Shown here piece by piece: positions 1 to 7,281 of a stretch of DNA of 9,675 nt. The DNA comes from CAYNYI01 sp964401455 (GTDB taxonomy: Bacteria; Fibrobacterota; OXYB2-FULL-49-7; CAYNYI01): NCBI GenBank assembly GCA_964401455.1, contig CAYNYI010000103.1:1-9675 (forward strand), read 5' to 3'. The translations under genes were made by a program, and so were the position numbers. Each line of letters opens with the position of its first letter. The stretch's first letter is position 1. The notes under the pieces were generated by a model, which saw only the letters and a list, made by a program, of their open reading frames with translations, did no database searches and had not been told where the DNA came from.

Positions 1-812
1 TAGGGCGCATAATAATGAAGCAGGCTTCCGAGAATCTTATTCCGGTAATTCTGGAACTTGGTGGAAAGTGTCCCTGTGTGGTTGAGAAGGATGCGGTTTT
101 TAGCGCGGCAGCGGCCAGAATTGCGTGGGGTAAATTTATAAACGCGGGTCAGACGTGTGTCGCTCCGGATTATGTTCTTGTTCACAAAGATGTTTCTGAA
201 AAATTTGTTGATACCCTAAAAAAAGCCATTACAAAATTTTATGGGGAAGATCCTATGGAGAGCCCCGATTATGGTAACATCATAAACCGTAAGCATTTTG
301 ACAGAATTAACGCTCTTATTGAAACTGCCGGAGGCCAACACTGGGGAGGGCGTACCGACCCGGATAGTTTACGCATCGCTCCCACTGTTATACGAAATCC
401 TGATCCGGAAAGCGGGATAATGAATGAGGAAATTTTCGGCCCCGCTCTTCCCGTAATTGAGTACAGCAGTCTCGGAGAAGCCGCCGAGTTTATCCGGAAA
501 AGAGAAAAACCGCTCTCCGCGTATCTTTTTACGGAAAGCAGGGGAGCGCAGGACTTTTTCCTGAGCCGGGTTTCGGCAGGTAATATATGCATAAACGGAA
601 CTATACACAATCTTGTATCCAACACTCTTCCGTTCGGAGGAGTCGGGAAAAGCGGTACCGGGCGTTACCACGGAAAAGCCGGATTTGATGCATTTACTAA
701 TTTCAAGAGCACACTTGTGAAGAGCTCCGGATTAGACCCCAAATTTATTTATCCTCCTTACAAAAATATTCCGGAAGCAATCGGGAAAAAGTTTCTCGAT
801 TTTTTAGGCTGA
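1..812 (+). CDS. Aldehyde dehydrogenase, class-3-like (ALDH superfamily), 5' end missing
   Basis: This is the C-terminal part of an NAD(P)-dependent aldehyde dehydrogenase, which oxidises aldehydes to carboxylic acids in the cytoplasm. The frame is already open from base 3 and reads GRII before the first ATG at 15. That ATG is therefore internal, and the gene starts outside the window. Counting from that Met, the general base is Glu14 in ELGGK and the nucleophile is Cys48 in GQTCVAPDY. Their 34-residue spacing is that of ALDH3 enzymes. EEIFGP (about residue 139), the PFGGVGKSG loop and YHGKAGF follow, and the tail FIYPPY resembles ALDH3 C-termini. About 269 of an expected 450-460 residues are present. 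I infer a medium or long-chain aliphatic or aromatic aldehyde substrate from family resemblance only. A terminator follows directly, so the gene is probably not co-transcribed with the sugar operon downstream. Confidence 0.93.
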   Translation, partial: GRIIMKQASENLIPVILELGGKCPCVVEKDAVFSAAAARIAWGKFINAGQTCVAPDYVLVHKDVSEKFVDTLKKAITKFYGEDPMESPDYGNIINRKHFDRINALIETAGGQHWGGRTDPDSLRIAPTVIRNPDPESGIMNEEIFGPALPVIEYSSLGEAAEFIRKREKPLSAYLFTESRGAQDFFLSRVSAGNICINGTIHNLVSNTLPFGGVGKSGTGRYHGKAGFDAFTNFKSTLVKSSGLDPKFIYPPYKNIPEAIGKKFLDFLG

Positions 813-834
813 AACTCCGGTTTATTCTCGCTTT

Positions 835-876
835 AAATATCCTGCCCACAACCAAGTAGGCAGGATATTTTTATTT
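835..876 (+). terminator. Rho-independent terminator after the aldehyde dehydrogenase gene
   Basis: A perfect 12-bp inverted repeat (835-846 paired with 859-870, core ATCCTGCC/GGCAGGAT) encloses a 12-nt loop. It runs into a T-rich tail, TTTTTATTT. It lies 22 nt after the stop codon of the aldehyde dehydrogenase gene and upstream of the next promoter, so it should end that transcript. Confidence 0.88.
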
Positions 877-880
877 ACTA

Positions 881-909
881 TGGACATTTTTGGTGTTTTG
901 CCCTATATT
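881..909 (+). promoter_or_regulatory. Sigma-70-type promoter for the regulator/sugar operon
   Basis: A -35 hexamer TGGACA (881-886, one mismatch to TTGACA) and a -10 hexamer TATATT (904-909) are separated by exactly 17 bp. The predicted start of transcription is near 916, giving a leader of roughly 37 nt before the TTG start codon at 953. No comparable promoter was noticed between the five downstream genes, so this one probably drives all of them. Assigned by eye from spacing and consensus. Confidence 0.62.
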
Positions 910-910
910 A

Positions 911-925
911 GTAGGCATGTAGGCA
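911..925 (+). repeat. Tandem GTAGGCA heptamers at the predicted transcription start (possible operator)
   Basis: GTAGGCA occurs at 911-917 and 919-925, one base apart, just after the -10 box. A third copy lies at 856-862 in the loop and right arm of the upstream terminator. The longer 9-mer GTAGGCAGG is shared by 856-864 and 919-927, exactly 63 bp apart. A short inverted repeat, TTGCC (898-902) and GGCAA (926-930), brackets the -10 box and start site. The position suits a repressor operator, plausibly for the regulator encoded directly downstream, but the binding role is inference. Confidence 0.4.
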
Positions 926-952
926 GGCAATGGGGTTGTTTCAGGGTGTGTT

Positions 953-1957
953 TTGGACAAAAAAGACAAAATAATCGACTATGTCACTGAGGAAATAAGA
1001 CGCGGAAATCTGCTTCCGGGTACGAAGATCCCGTCGAGGGCCCTTTTAATGAGGAAATTCGGCTGCGCCAGAGCTACTGTTGATAAAGCGGTCGGTATCC
1101 TGAGAGAGAAAAGTGTTCTCTCTTCCGTTAAGGGCAAAGGGACGTTCGTTGCCAAAGAAAAAGAATACTCACGCACGGACGCAATAGCCGTTGTCGGAAG
1201 AGAGGGCGGTGTGAATTCTCTCCCCTATTTTCTGCTTCATCAGTTTCTTAAACACACCGGCTCATCAAGGGAAGTCCGTTTTTTCACATATGAGGACCTC
1301 AGGGACCCGGAAACATGGCGCCTCTGCCGGGCGCAGGCCGCGATAGCATTTATAATGCCTGATATACCCTGGCAGAGCTACATCCTGGAAGCGGAAAAAG
1401 GGGGAATTCCGCATGTGGTTGTGTATAGAGATATACCCGATTCGTCATTCGTTTCTATCGACAATATGGAAGGTGTAGCCTCCCTCGTTGATTACTGCGC
1501 GTCAAAAGGCTTGAAAAAAATCGCGCTTGTTGCTCAGAAAAAAGGCCGATATAATTTTCCTGAACAACGCCTCGCAGGATATCTAAAAGGATTATTAAGG
1601 AACGGGTTGGAATTCAAAGATAAAAACTGCTGTTTTGGTCCCGGAGTTAAGGTTGAAGATATGCTTATGGAGATGTTTGCCGCGGATGTTCCCGAAGCGG
1701 TAATTGTAAGTGATTTTCTTTTTGGCCCGATTATTAAAGCTGCCTTGTTCGCCGGTCTTCGCCCCGAAAAAGACTTTTCATTATTATCGTTTGACAGGGT
1801 GGAGCCCGATGAGTATGATTTTAAGATCCCCTGCCTTGCATCGATATGGGAAGAAACGGCAGCTGTGGCTGTTGAAATTCTTGAGAGAAAACTTGCGGGA
1901 GAGAAAAAAGTTATTCAAAGATATATTGTACCTGAAATTTACAAGGAGAGCACATGA
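953..1957 (+). CDS. GntR-family transcriptional regulator with LacI-type ligand-binding domain
   Basis: This is a 334-residue DNA-binding regulator of the hybrid GntR/LacI (AraR-like) type. Residues 4-68 form a GntR winged helix: LLPGTKIPS at 20-28, a recognition helix around FGCARATVDKAVGIL (36-50) and the wing KGKGTFV (60-66). Residues 76-334 resemble a periplasmic-binding-protein/LacI sensor domain, with VVVYRDIPD and the segment FVSIDN near 154-171 and a LacI-like end, IVPEIYKEST. The start is TTG, because an in-frame TAG at 920-922 precedes it and no in-frame ATG or GTG lies between; an AGGG at 943-946 is a modest ribosome site. It probably represses its own operon until a sugar or glycoside ligand binds the C-terminal domain. 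Its stop overlaps the next start (ATGA), so it is translated together with the enzymes it likely controls. Confidence 0.9.
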   Translation: MDKKDKIIDYVTEEIRRGNLLPGTKIPSRALLMRKFGCARATVDKAVGILREKSVLSSVKGKGTFVAKEKEYSRTDAIAVVGREGGVNSLPYFLLHQFLKHTGSSREVRFFTYEDLRDPETWRLCRAQAAIAFIMPDIPWQSYILEAEKGGIPHVVVYRDIPDSSFVSIDNMEGVASLVDYCASKGLKKIALVAQKKGRYNFPEQRLAGYLKGLLRNGLEFKDKNCCFGPGVKVEDMLMEMFAADVPEAVIVSDFLFGPIIKAALFAGLRPEKDFSLLSFDRVEPDEYDFKIPCLASIWEETAAVAVEILERKLAGEKKVIQRYIVPEIYKEST

Positions 1958-2805
1958 AGTTTTCGGTTTTTACAGTATCAACACCTGAAAAAAGTCCTCA
2001 TGAATCGGCGCGCCAGATTGCGGATTACGGTTATGACGGAATCGAATGGAGATTTATCGAAGAAGAAGAAGAAACCGGAAAACCGGGTTTTTGGAACGGT
2101 AACCGATGTACTATTACACCGGATATGCCCGATAGTAAACTTAAGTCGCTTAAAACAGAAGTTTCTGCTCTTGGACTCGTAACCTCAAACATCGCGACTT
2201 ATATTCCTCCTTCTGAGAAGGAAAAAGTCAAGAGAGCTCTGGATGTTACCGCAATTATGGGCGCCTCTTCTTTGAGGCTGAAAACGGCAGCGTATGACGG
2301 CACTGTATCCTATCAGGATCTCCTTAAAAAGAGCAGGGAAGATTTCGCTGCAGCCTGCGACATGGCCGCCGTTTATGGAATACGTGTTCTTGCCGAAATA
2401 CATCATTGTACAATTACCCCTTCGGCCAGCGCGGCGGCGAAACTCGCTGAAGGGATCTCTTCGGAGCGTTTCGGAATAATCCATGATGCCGGCAATATGG
2501 TGCATGAGGGTTTTGAAAATTATCAAATGGGGATCGAGATTCTAGGCGACTATTTAGCTTTTGTGCATATTAAAAATACCCGGGTTGTCAATAAACCTTG
2601 CGAAGGCCTCCAAAAGAAAGAATGGTCTGCGGAATGGGCGCCATTGGATGAGGGTGCTGTTGATTTCAGTTTATTGTTCCGGGCTCTTAAAAAATCCGGC
2701 TATGACGGCTGGATAAGCACCGAAGACTTCAGTGAAGAAGGAACACAGGAAAGTAAGCTTAAGAAAAATATTGAGTTTCTGAAAAAAGCCGCATCAGCAA
2801 CTTGA
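1954..2805 (+). CDS. Sugar isomerase/epimerase-like TIM barrel 1 (xylose-isomerase-like / AP endonuclease family 2 fold)
   Basis: A 283-residue cytoplasmic protein of the xylose-isomerase-like TIM-barrel superfamily. Its members isomerise, epimerise, dehydrate or cleave sugars, keto sugars and inososes using a divalent metal. Strand-end residues fit the metal site: Glu148 in LAEIHH, Asp178 in IIHDAGN, His205 in FVHIKN and Glu257 in ISTEDFS. DYGYDGIEWR (24-33) is the typical first strand after helix 1. Length is normal for the family. Start: ATG within ATGA overlapping the regulator's stop, with AAGGAG at 1943-1948. A run of five GAA codons (2059-2073) encodes Glu36-Glu40. The gene lies just before a Gfo/Idh/MocA oxidoreductase, suggesting the two act on one substrate, but the exact reaction cannot be assigned. 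Despite the domain name, DNA repair is unlikely in this context. Confidence 0.87.
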   Translation: MKFSVFTVSTPEKSPHESARQIADYGYDGIEWRFIEEEEETGKPGFWNGNRCTITPDMPDSKLKSLKTEVSALGLVTSNIATYIPPSEKEKVKRALDVTAIMGASSLRLKTAAYDGTVSYQDLLKKSREDFAAACDMAAVYGIRVLAEIHHCTITPSASAAAKLAEGISSERFGIIHDAGNMVHEGFENYQMGIEILGDYLAFVHIKNTRVVNKPCEGLQKKEWSAEWAPLDEGAVDFSLLFRALKKSGYDGWISTEDFSEEGTQESKLKKNIEFLKKAASAT

Positions 2806-2824
2806 GTAGAGAAAGGTAAAAGCG

Positions 2825-3967
2825 ATGAAAAAATTAAAAGTAGCAATAATCGGAATTGGCAATATGGGGGGGCATCATTATGAAGACCTGGCCTCAAATG
2901 AAGGATTTGAAATTAAAGCTCTTTGTGACAAAGCTTCTTCAAAGACCGAATTTTTTAAAGGAGAGCGCTATACTGATTCGGCGGAGCTCATAAGAAAGGC
3001 CGATGTTGACGCGGTGATTATATCTACTCCTCATTATGATCATACTCCCATAGCCATAGATGCGCTTGATAATGGTTTGCATGTTCTCGTAGAAAAACCG
3101 GTCGCTGTGCATAAAAAGGATGCGGAAAAAATGAATGAGGCTCATGCCCGCAACCCGGACCGGGTTTTTGCCGCAATGTTTAACAGAAGAGTTGATCCGC
3201 TTTATCGTAAAATGAGGTCAATTGTCAAAGGAGGGGAGGTCGGAGAGATAAGGCGGGTGTCATGGACTGTTACCGACTGGTTCCGGACCGAGGCCTATTA
3301 TGCCTCAGGCGGCTGGCGCGCAACATGGAAGGGCGAAGGAGGAGGCGTACTCCTGAATCAGTGCCCTCATAATCTGGATCTTTTGCAATGGATTACCGGA
3401 ATGCCGGAGGGAGTTACTGCTCTGGCCGGGCTGGGGAAACATCATAATATAGAAGTTGAGGACGAAGTCAGCGCACTGCTTGAATACCCCGGAGGTGCTA
3501 CAGGAGTTTTTGTCACTTCTACAGGGGAGGCTCCGGGGACCGACAGTTTTGAGATAGCGGGTGACCGCGGGCTTTTGACAGCCAGAGACGGAAAACTTCA
3601 CTTCCGAAGAAACACTGTCCCAACCCCGGAATTCAGCAGCACAACAAAGGCCGGTTTCGCGAAGCCGGAAGTCTGGGAAGTTGAAATTCCCGTCGGGAAA
3701 ATAGAGCAACTGCATCTCGGGGTGCTTCTTAACTTCAGAGCGGCGATTCTCGATGGTGAAAAACTGATAGCCCCCGCTGAAGAAGGTCTAAAATCAGTTG
3801 AACTTGCAAACGCGATGCTGCTTTCCGGAATTACCGGCAAGAAAGCCTCGCTCCCGCTCGACGGTGACATTTTTGCCGGGAAGCTGAATGAGCTTATTGA
3901 AAACTCAAGCTTCGAGAAGGGAGAAGAAGTCGTGCTTGAGGGTGATTTTCAGCAGTCATATAAATAA
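2825..3967 (+). CDS. Gfo/Idh/MocA family NAD(P)-dependent oxidoreductase 1
   Basis: A 380-residue two-domain dehydrogenase. The N-terminal Rossmann domain has the dinucleotide loop GIGNMG (10-15) and the EKP motif (90-92, with Lys91 expected to take part in catalysis). The C-terminal alpha/beta domain carries GGGVLLNQCPHNLDLLQW (172-189), in which His182 and Asp185 occupy the usual Gfo/Idh catalytic positions. There is no signal peptide: the start MKKLKVAIIGIGNMG goes straight into the Rossmann fold, so the enzyme is cytoplasmic, unlike glucose-fructose oxidoreductase. GAAAGG (2811-2816) precedes the ATG by 8 nt. Family members oxidise or reduce a ring hydroxyl/keto group of sugars, glycosides or cyclitols. 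It lies 19 nt after TIM barrel 1, in an operon that also contains a second such pair. The substrate is unknown. Confidence 0.92.
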   Translation: MKKLKVAIIGIGNMGGHHYEDLASNEGFEIKALCDKASSKTEFFKGERYTDSAELIRKADVDAVIISTPHYDHTPIAIDALDNGLHVLVEKPVAVHKKDAEKMNEAHARNPDRVFAAMFNRRVDPLYRKMRSIVKGGEVGEIRRVSWTVTDWFRTEAYYASGGWRATWKGEGGGVLLNQCPHNLDLLQWITGMPEGVTALAGLGKHHNIEVEDEVSALLEYPGGATGVFVTSTGEAPGTDSFEIAGDRGLLTARDGKLHFRRNTVPTPEFSSTTKAGFAKPEVWEVEIPVGKIEQLHLGVLLNFRAAILDGEKLIAPAEEGLKSVELANAMLLSGITGKKASLPLDGDIFAGKLNELIENSSFEKGEEVVLEGDFQQSYK

Positions 3968-3977
3968 AATTGAATTC

Positions 3978-3983
3978 GGAGGT
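3978..3983 (+). promoter_or_regulatory. Strong ribosome binding site that fixes the start of TIM barrel 2
   Basis: GGAGGT lies 4 nt before the ATG at 3988. An in-frame TTG at 3970 lies upstream of this site and would add only six residues with no comparable ribosome site of its own. The ATG at 3988 also begins directly with the family-like MKYAGFADEVS, so 3988 is the preferred start. Confidence 0.75.
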
Positions 3984-3987
3984 GGTT

Positions 3988-4821
3988 ATGAAATACGCGG
4001 GATTCGCGGATGAAGTGTCCCTTGATATTGACAAGCAGATAGAGGCGACCAAGGCATCCGGTTTTGACGGGATAGAGATGCGGATGGTTGGTGAGAAGCT
4101 TCATTTTGATGATGCGGAGGAGTATGAATTTCAGAAAATCCGGGAAAAGATTTCAGAGGCCGGCCTTGAAATTCCATCCTATGGAAGCCAGATTGCCAAC
4201 TGGTCCAGAAAAATTACAGATGATATTTCAAAGGATAAAGATGAGCTTCTTCGTATAATTCCGAGAATGCATGAAACAAATACCGGTATAGTTAGAATAA
4301 TGAGCTATCCGAATGACGGACTGTCTGACAGTGATTGGCGAGATGAAGTGGTTAACAGGCTTAAAGAACTCTCAAAAATAGCCGAAGACGGCGGAATTAT
4401 ACTCGCCCACGAAAACTGTAACGGCTGGGGAGGCGAAAGCCCGGAGAATTCAATAGAGATGATTGAAAGGGTAGGAAGCCGGGCGCTTAAGCTTATATTC
4501 GATACCGGCAATACAGTGCAGCATTTTCAGGATTCTCTGGATTTTTTCAAAAAGGTTAAAGAACATGTTATTCACCTTCATGTAAAAGACTTTAAAAACA
4601 CACCTGAGGGTCATAAGGCATGTTTCCCGGGAGAGGGGGAAGGATCTGTTCCGGAAGTTATTTCGATTTTAAAAAAAGACGGTTTTAAAGGCTGGATCTC
4701 AATTGAACCGCATATTGCTGCTGTGGCACATGAGGGTAAAAACGCGGATGATGAAAAAGAGTCCCGGGATATCTACATAAAATACGCGAATATGACCCGG
4801 AAGATATATGAGAGTGCGTGA
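3988..4821 (+). CDS. Sugar isomerase/epimerase-like TIM barrel 2
   Basis: A 277-residue xylose-isomerase-like TIM barrel, clearly diverged from TIM barrel 1. Candidate metal ligands at strand ends are Glu142 in ILAHENCNG, Asp172 in LIFDTGN, His198 in IHLHVKD and Glu240 in ISIEPH. GFDGIEMRM (26-34) matches the usual second strand. GEGEGSVPEVISIL (215-228) matches the common G-E-G motif before the last barrel helix. The ATG at 3988 is preferred over the in-frame TTG at 3970 because of the GGAGGT site. It follows oxidoreductase 1 by 20 nt, and its last 14 nt overlap the start of oxidoreductase 2, so translation of the two is probably coupled. The likely role is a further isomerisation, epimerisation or elimination step on a keto sugar or keto cyclitol. 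The fold assignment is firm; the reaction is not known. Confidence 0.88.
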   Translation: MKYAGFADEVSLDIDKQIEATKASGFDGIEMRMVGEKLHFDDAEEYEFQKIREKISEAGLEIPSYGSQIANWSRKITDDISKDKDELLRIIPRMHETNTGIVRIMSYPNDGLSDSDWRDEVVNRLKELSKIAEDGGIILAHENCNGWGGESPENSIEMIERVGSRALKLIFDTGNTVQHFQDSLDFFKKVKEHVIHLHVKDFKNTPEGHKACFPGEGEGSVPEVISILKKDGFKGWISIEPHIAAVAHEGKNADDEKESRDIYIKYANMTRKIYESA

Positions 4822-5929
4822 TAAAAAAGAAAAGCTCCGTTGCGGGATAGTAGGCTGCGGAGTAATAGCTCCGAGTCACGCGGAGAGTTATCTTGTGAGT
4901 AGTGACGTTGAATTTGCCTGGGTCTGTGATTCTGAAAAAGAAAAAGCCGTTCGTCTTTGTGCCGATTATGCCGCGCTGAATATCTGCACGGATTATAAAG
5001 AAATGCTTCAGGATGAAAAGCTGGACTGTGTTTCTATCTGTACAGACCATGCTTCTCATGCTCATATCGCTTCGGAGTTTTTAAGCCGGGGCATAGATGT
5101 TTTATGTGAGAAACCCTTTGCTGTAAGCAGGTCTGAAATATCTCTTATGAAGCGCGCGGCAAAACAGGGCAATTCAATTCTTTCCGGAGTGCTGCAGCAC
5201 CGCTTCGACCGGGATTTCATACTTATTAAAAAACTCATAGCGGACGGGTGTTTGGGAAAGATATTGAATGCTTCTCTTGATATGAGATTTTCCCGTCCTC
5301 AATCTTACTACCTAAGAGATGAGTGGAGGGGGAAATGGAAAACGGAAGGCGGGAGCGCTCTTATTAATCAGGCCATTCATTTTATAGATATCCTTGACTG
5401 GATAAGCGGGGGGATTGATTCGCTTTGCGCGGTCATAGATAATTTGTCTCACGGATCTCAGATAGAGACCGAGGATACCGCTTCGGCGGTCTTGTCTTTT
5501 AAAAACGGAGCTACCGGATCGGTAAATGTTACCTCTTCGAGCCATCTTCAGTGGGAACCGCGTATCAGTATCGCCGGGACGTCGGGGACTGCCTTTTTAG
5601 GTGAGAAGGGAATTATTTCTTTGCGGCCGGATAATGAAAGTCTTGCTGATTCACCGGTTCCGGAAAAACATAAAGATGTGAACCTGAAATCCGCGAAGGA
5701 CTATTATGGCTCCGGGCATGCGGCCCAGATATCTGATTTTCTGGGCTCGGTAAGAACCCGGCGCACTCCCTTTGTCTCGGCCGAGGACGCGGGCAGGGCC
5801 GCTGAAATAATATTTACTTTTTATGAGTCTTCAAGAGACCGGGGCTGGAAAAAAGTAACAGGTGAAGACGGTTTTGCAGATGAAGGCTTGGGAAACACGG
5901 TCAGAACCCGTACATGTGTGGTACCTTGA
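4808..5929 (+). CDS. Gfo/Idh/MocA family NAD(P)-dependent oxidoreductase 2
   Basis: A 373-residue dehydrogenase, paralogous to oxidoreductase 1 but distant from it. The Rossmann start is IVGCGVIAPSHAESY (14-28), with the GxGxxA variant of the dinucleotide loop. EKP lies at 101-103, and GGSALINQAIHFIDILDW (181-198) supplies the expected catalytic His191 and Asp194. The ATG at 4808 overlaps TIM barrel 2 by 14 nt, with GGAAG 4 nt upstream. An in-frame GTG at 4814 is an alternative, since the fold begins only near residue 11. The conserved domain ends around SSRDRGWKKV (about 345-354), and the last 20 or so residues look like an extension. The last 29 bp overlap the 3' end of the convergent HD-GYP gene. 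It is probably the last gene of the operon and acts on a sugar or cyclitol ring. The substrate is unknown. Confidence 0.9.
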   Translation: MRVRDKKEKLRCGIVGCGVIAPSHAESYLVSSDVEFAWVCDSEKEKAVRLCADYAALNICTDYKEMLQDEKLDCVSICTDHASHAHIASEFLSRGIDVLCEKPFAVSRSEISLMKRAAKQGNSILSGVLQHRFDRDFILIKKLIADGCLGKILNASLDMRFSRPQSYYLRDEWRGKWKTEGGSALINQAIHFIDILDWISGGIDSLCAVIDNLSHGSQIETEDTASAVLSFKNGATGSVNVTSSSHLQWEPRISIAGTSGTAFLGEKGIISLRPDNESLADSPVPEKHKDVNLKSAKDYYGSGHAAQISDFLGSVRTRRTPFVSAEDAGRAAEIIFTFYESSRDRGWKKVTGEDGFADEGLGNTVRTRTCVVP

Positions 5930-7277
5930 CTTTATTGTTGTCTATAACCTGTGTCACTTTGGGGGCATCCGGCAGACTCAGGTCAACCGCCTCGACCTCG
6001 GCCTGCGGAATGAGTTTATTGGCTTTGTTTATTATGCGGCTCACAACAGGTTTGGCGAAATGTTTACCGTTAGGCATAAGCGTTTTGCAAATATCACCTG
6101 TGCTCAGTCTTGTAAGGCTTCCCACCGGAAAAAGAGAAGTATAATTGAGATAAGCCCGCACAGTATTAGGATCGAAAAGTCCGGACCTTACGGAACGAAG
6201 GAGGGTTTCCATGGACTTATACGGCTGCAGGGCCTTAAGGCCCGGCCTTCCGGCGCAGTGTGCGTCATATTCGTCCGCTATCATTACTATTTTCGAGTAG
6301 TCGTGAATAAGACGTCCGCCCCTGCCTTTTGGGTAGCCGCTCTTATTTGAGCGCTCATGGGACTGATAAACAATCATGGAGACGACCTGGGGAATTTTTG
6401 TGATACGGTCGAGCATGTGCACGCCGAGCATTGGATGCTTTTTTATCTCAAAGTAATCGTCTTTGGTCTTTTTTTCTTTAAATCGGATCGTTTTTGGTAT
6501 CGCCAGCATTCCGATATCATGAAGGATTGCGCCCATTCCTACTTCGAGTATCTGATTTTCTGAATACCCCATAGAGCTGGCAATAGAAATCGCTATCAGG
6601 GTAGTGTTTACCGAATGGCTGAAGAGATAATCTTCTTCCTGGTTCCGGATCGTGGCAAGGTTAAGGAGCATGTGCTTGTCGTTCATGAAAGTATCGACAA
6701 AAAGCCTGACAACGCCTTTGACAATTTTGCCGTCAACCCCTTCATTGGCCCTAAGTTTGTTCAGCAGGCTCTTTGTGATCCCGACGGCATCAATATAGTT
6801 CTTGTTAATTTCTTTTTTATATTCCTCGGTTCTTTCCCCGAGTTTCATGACTTTCGCAAGTGAATCGAGAGATGGTCCGTCGGGGGAGACTTTAAGGGTT
6901 TCCGGGTCCTCGGCCTCCGAGTCCAGTTTTTTTATCTCGGAAGAGGACATTATCTGCTTAAAGCCTTCTTCTCCGCGTTTTATGTCTTTTGCGATATCCG
7001 GAAGGTCTTCCTCCGGTTCTTCCGGATCGTCGTCCAGCGGCGCAAAGTCATCATCGAACCCTGAAAACTCGTCAAGATCGTCAATAGACAAAAGCTCTCT
7101 TACATCATCGCCTTCCTCTATCATCATTAGCGTGTTTATATTTCTGCGCTTAAGGGCATTTGTTCGTGCCTCGTCTATAAGCGCGCCTTTTGCTATCAGC
7201 ACGTTTCCTGCGCCGTCGCGATATTCATTTTCTGCGTTTTGGCCTATAGGGAGATCGTTTACAAGGATGTTTTTCAT
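5901..7277 (-). CDS. HD-GYP domain protein with atypical metal/GYP motif
   Basis: A 458-residue protein with no signal peptide or membrane segment. Residues 1-55 form a small N-terminal region (MKNILVNDLPIG...NINTLMM). Residues 56-104 are a strongly acidic linker. Residues about 160-380 form an HD-GYP domain, the type that hydrolyses cyclic-di-GMP. Visible motifs are His221, the HD pair His253-Asp254 in ILHDIGM, His281 in KKHPMLGVHML, His307-Glu308 in QSHERSNKSGYP, and Asp335 in ADEYDAH. The usual HHExxDGxGYP reads SHERSNKSGYP here: the first His is Ser306, and the Asp-Gly pair is Asn-Lys, while Gly314-Tyr315-Pro316 is kept. Activity may therefore be altered, or the protein may only bind the nucleotide. 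A C-terminal extension (381-458, beginning FPVGSLTRLSTG) follows. The ATG lies 4 nt after the fapA stop with only a weak ribosome site, which suggests translational coupling to it. Confidence 0.9.
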   Translation of the reverse strand: MKNILVNDLPIGQNAENEYRDGAGNVLIAKGALIDEARTNALKRRNINTLMMIEEGDDVRELLSIDDLDEFSGFDDDFAPLDDDPEEPEEDLPDIAKDIKRGEEGFKQIMSSSEIKKLDSEAEDPETLKVSPDGPSLDSLAKVMKLGERTEEYKKEINKNYIDAVGITKSLLNKLRANEGVDGKIVKGVVRLFVDTFMNDKHMLLNLATIRNQEEDYLFSHSVNTTLIAISIASSMGYSENQILEVGMGAILHDIGMLAIPKTIRFKEKKTKDDYFEIKKHPMLGVHMLDRITKIPQVVSMIVYQSHERSNKSGYPKGRGGRLIHDYSKIVMIADEYDAHCAGRPGLKALQPYKSMETLLRSVRSGLFDPNTVRAYLNYTSLFPVGSLTRLSTGDICKTLMPNGKHFAKPVVSRIINKANKLIPQAEVEAVDLSLPDAPKVTQVIDNNKVKVPHMYGF

Positions 7278-7281
7278 TTTT

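Noticed and set aside
269..671. Two minus-strand open frames opposite the aldehyde dehydrogenase gene
   Set aside because: The opposing frame carries the conserved ALDH3 motifs; these are antisense shadows.
2059..2073. Five tandem GAA codons in TIM barrel 1 as a phase-variation repeat
   Set aside because: Gain or loss of a triplet keeps the frame, and five units is too short for efficient slippage; it just encodes a Glu run.
3305..3715. Minus-strand open frame opposite oxidoreductase 1
   Set aside because: It is a shadow of the Gfo/Idh coding frame, with no family resemblance.
3970..3987. TTG at 3970 as the start of TIM barrel 2
   Set aside because: The strong GGAGGT site lies between it and the ATG at 3988, and the conserved protein begins at that ATG.
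1954..4821. Reading the two TIM barrels as AP endonucleases in a DNA-repair island
   Set aside because: The fold family is shared with sugar isomerases, and the paired Gfo/Idh enzymes and sugar-type regulator point to carbohydrate metabolism.
4685..5065. Minus-strand open frame across the TIM barrel 2 / oxidoreductase 2 junction
   Set aside because: It runs opposite two well-supported genes and its product resembles nothing recognisable.
5862..6350. Plus-strand open frame opposite the HD-GYP C-terminus
   Set aside because: It starts inside oxidoreductase 2, has no recognisable domain and no convincing ribosome site, and lies opposite a conserved coding region.
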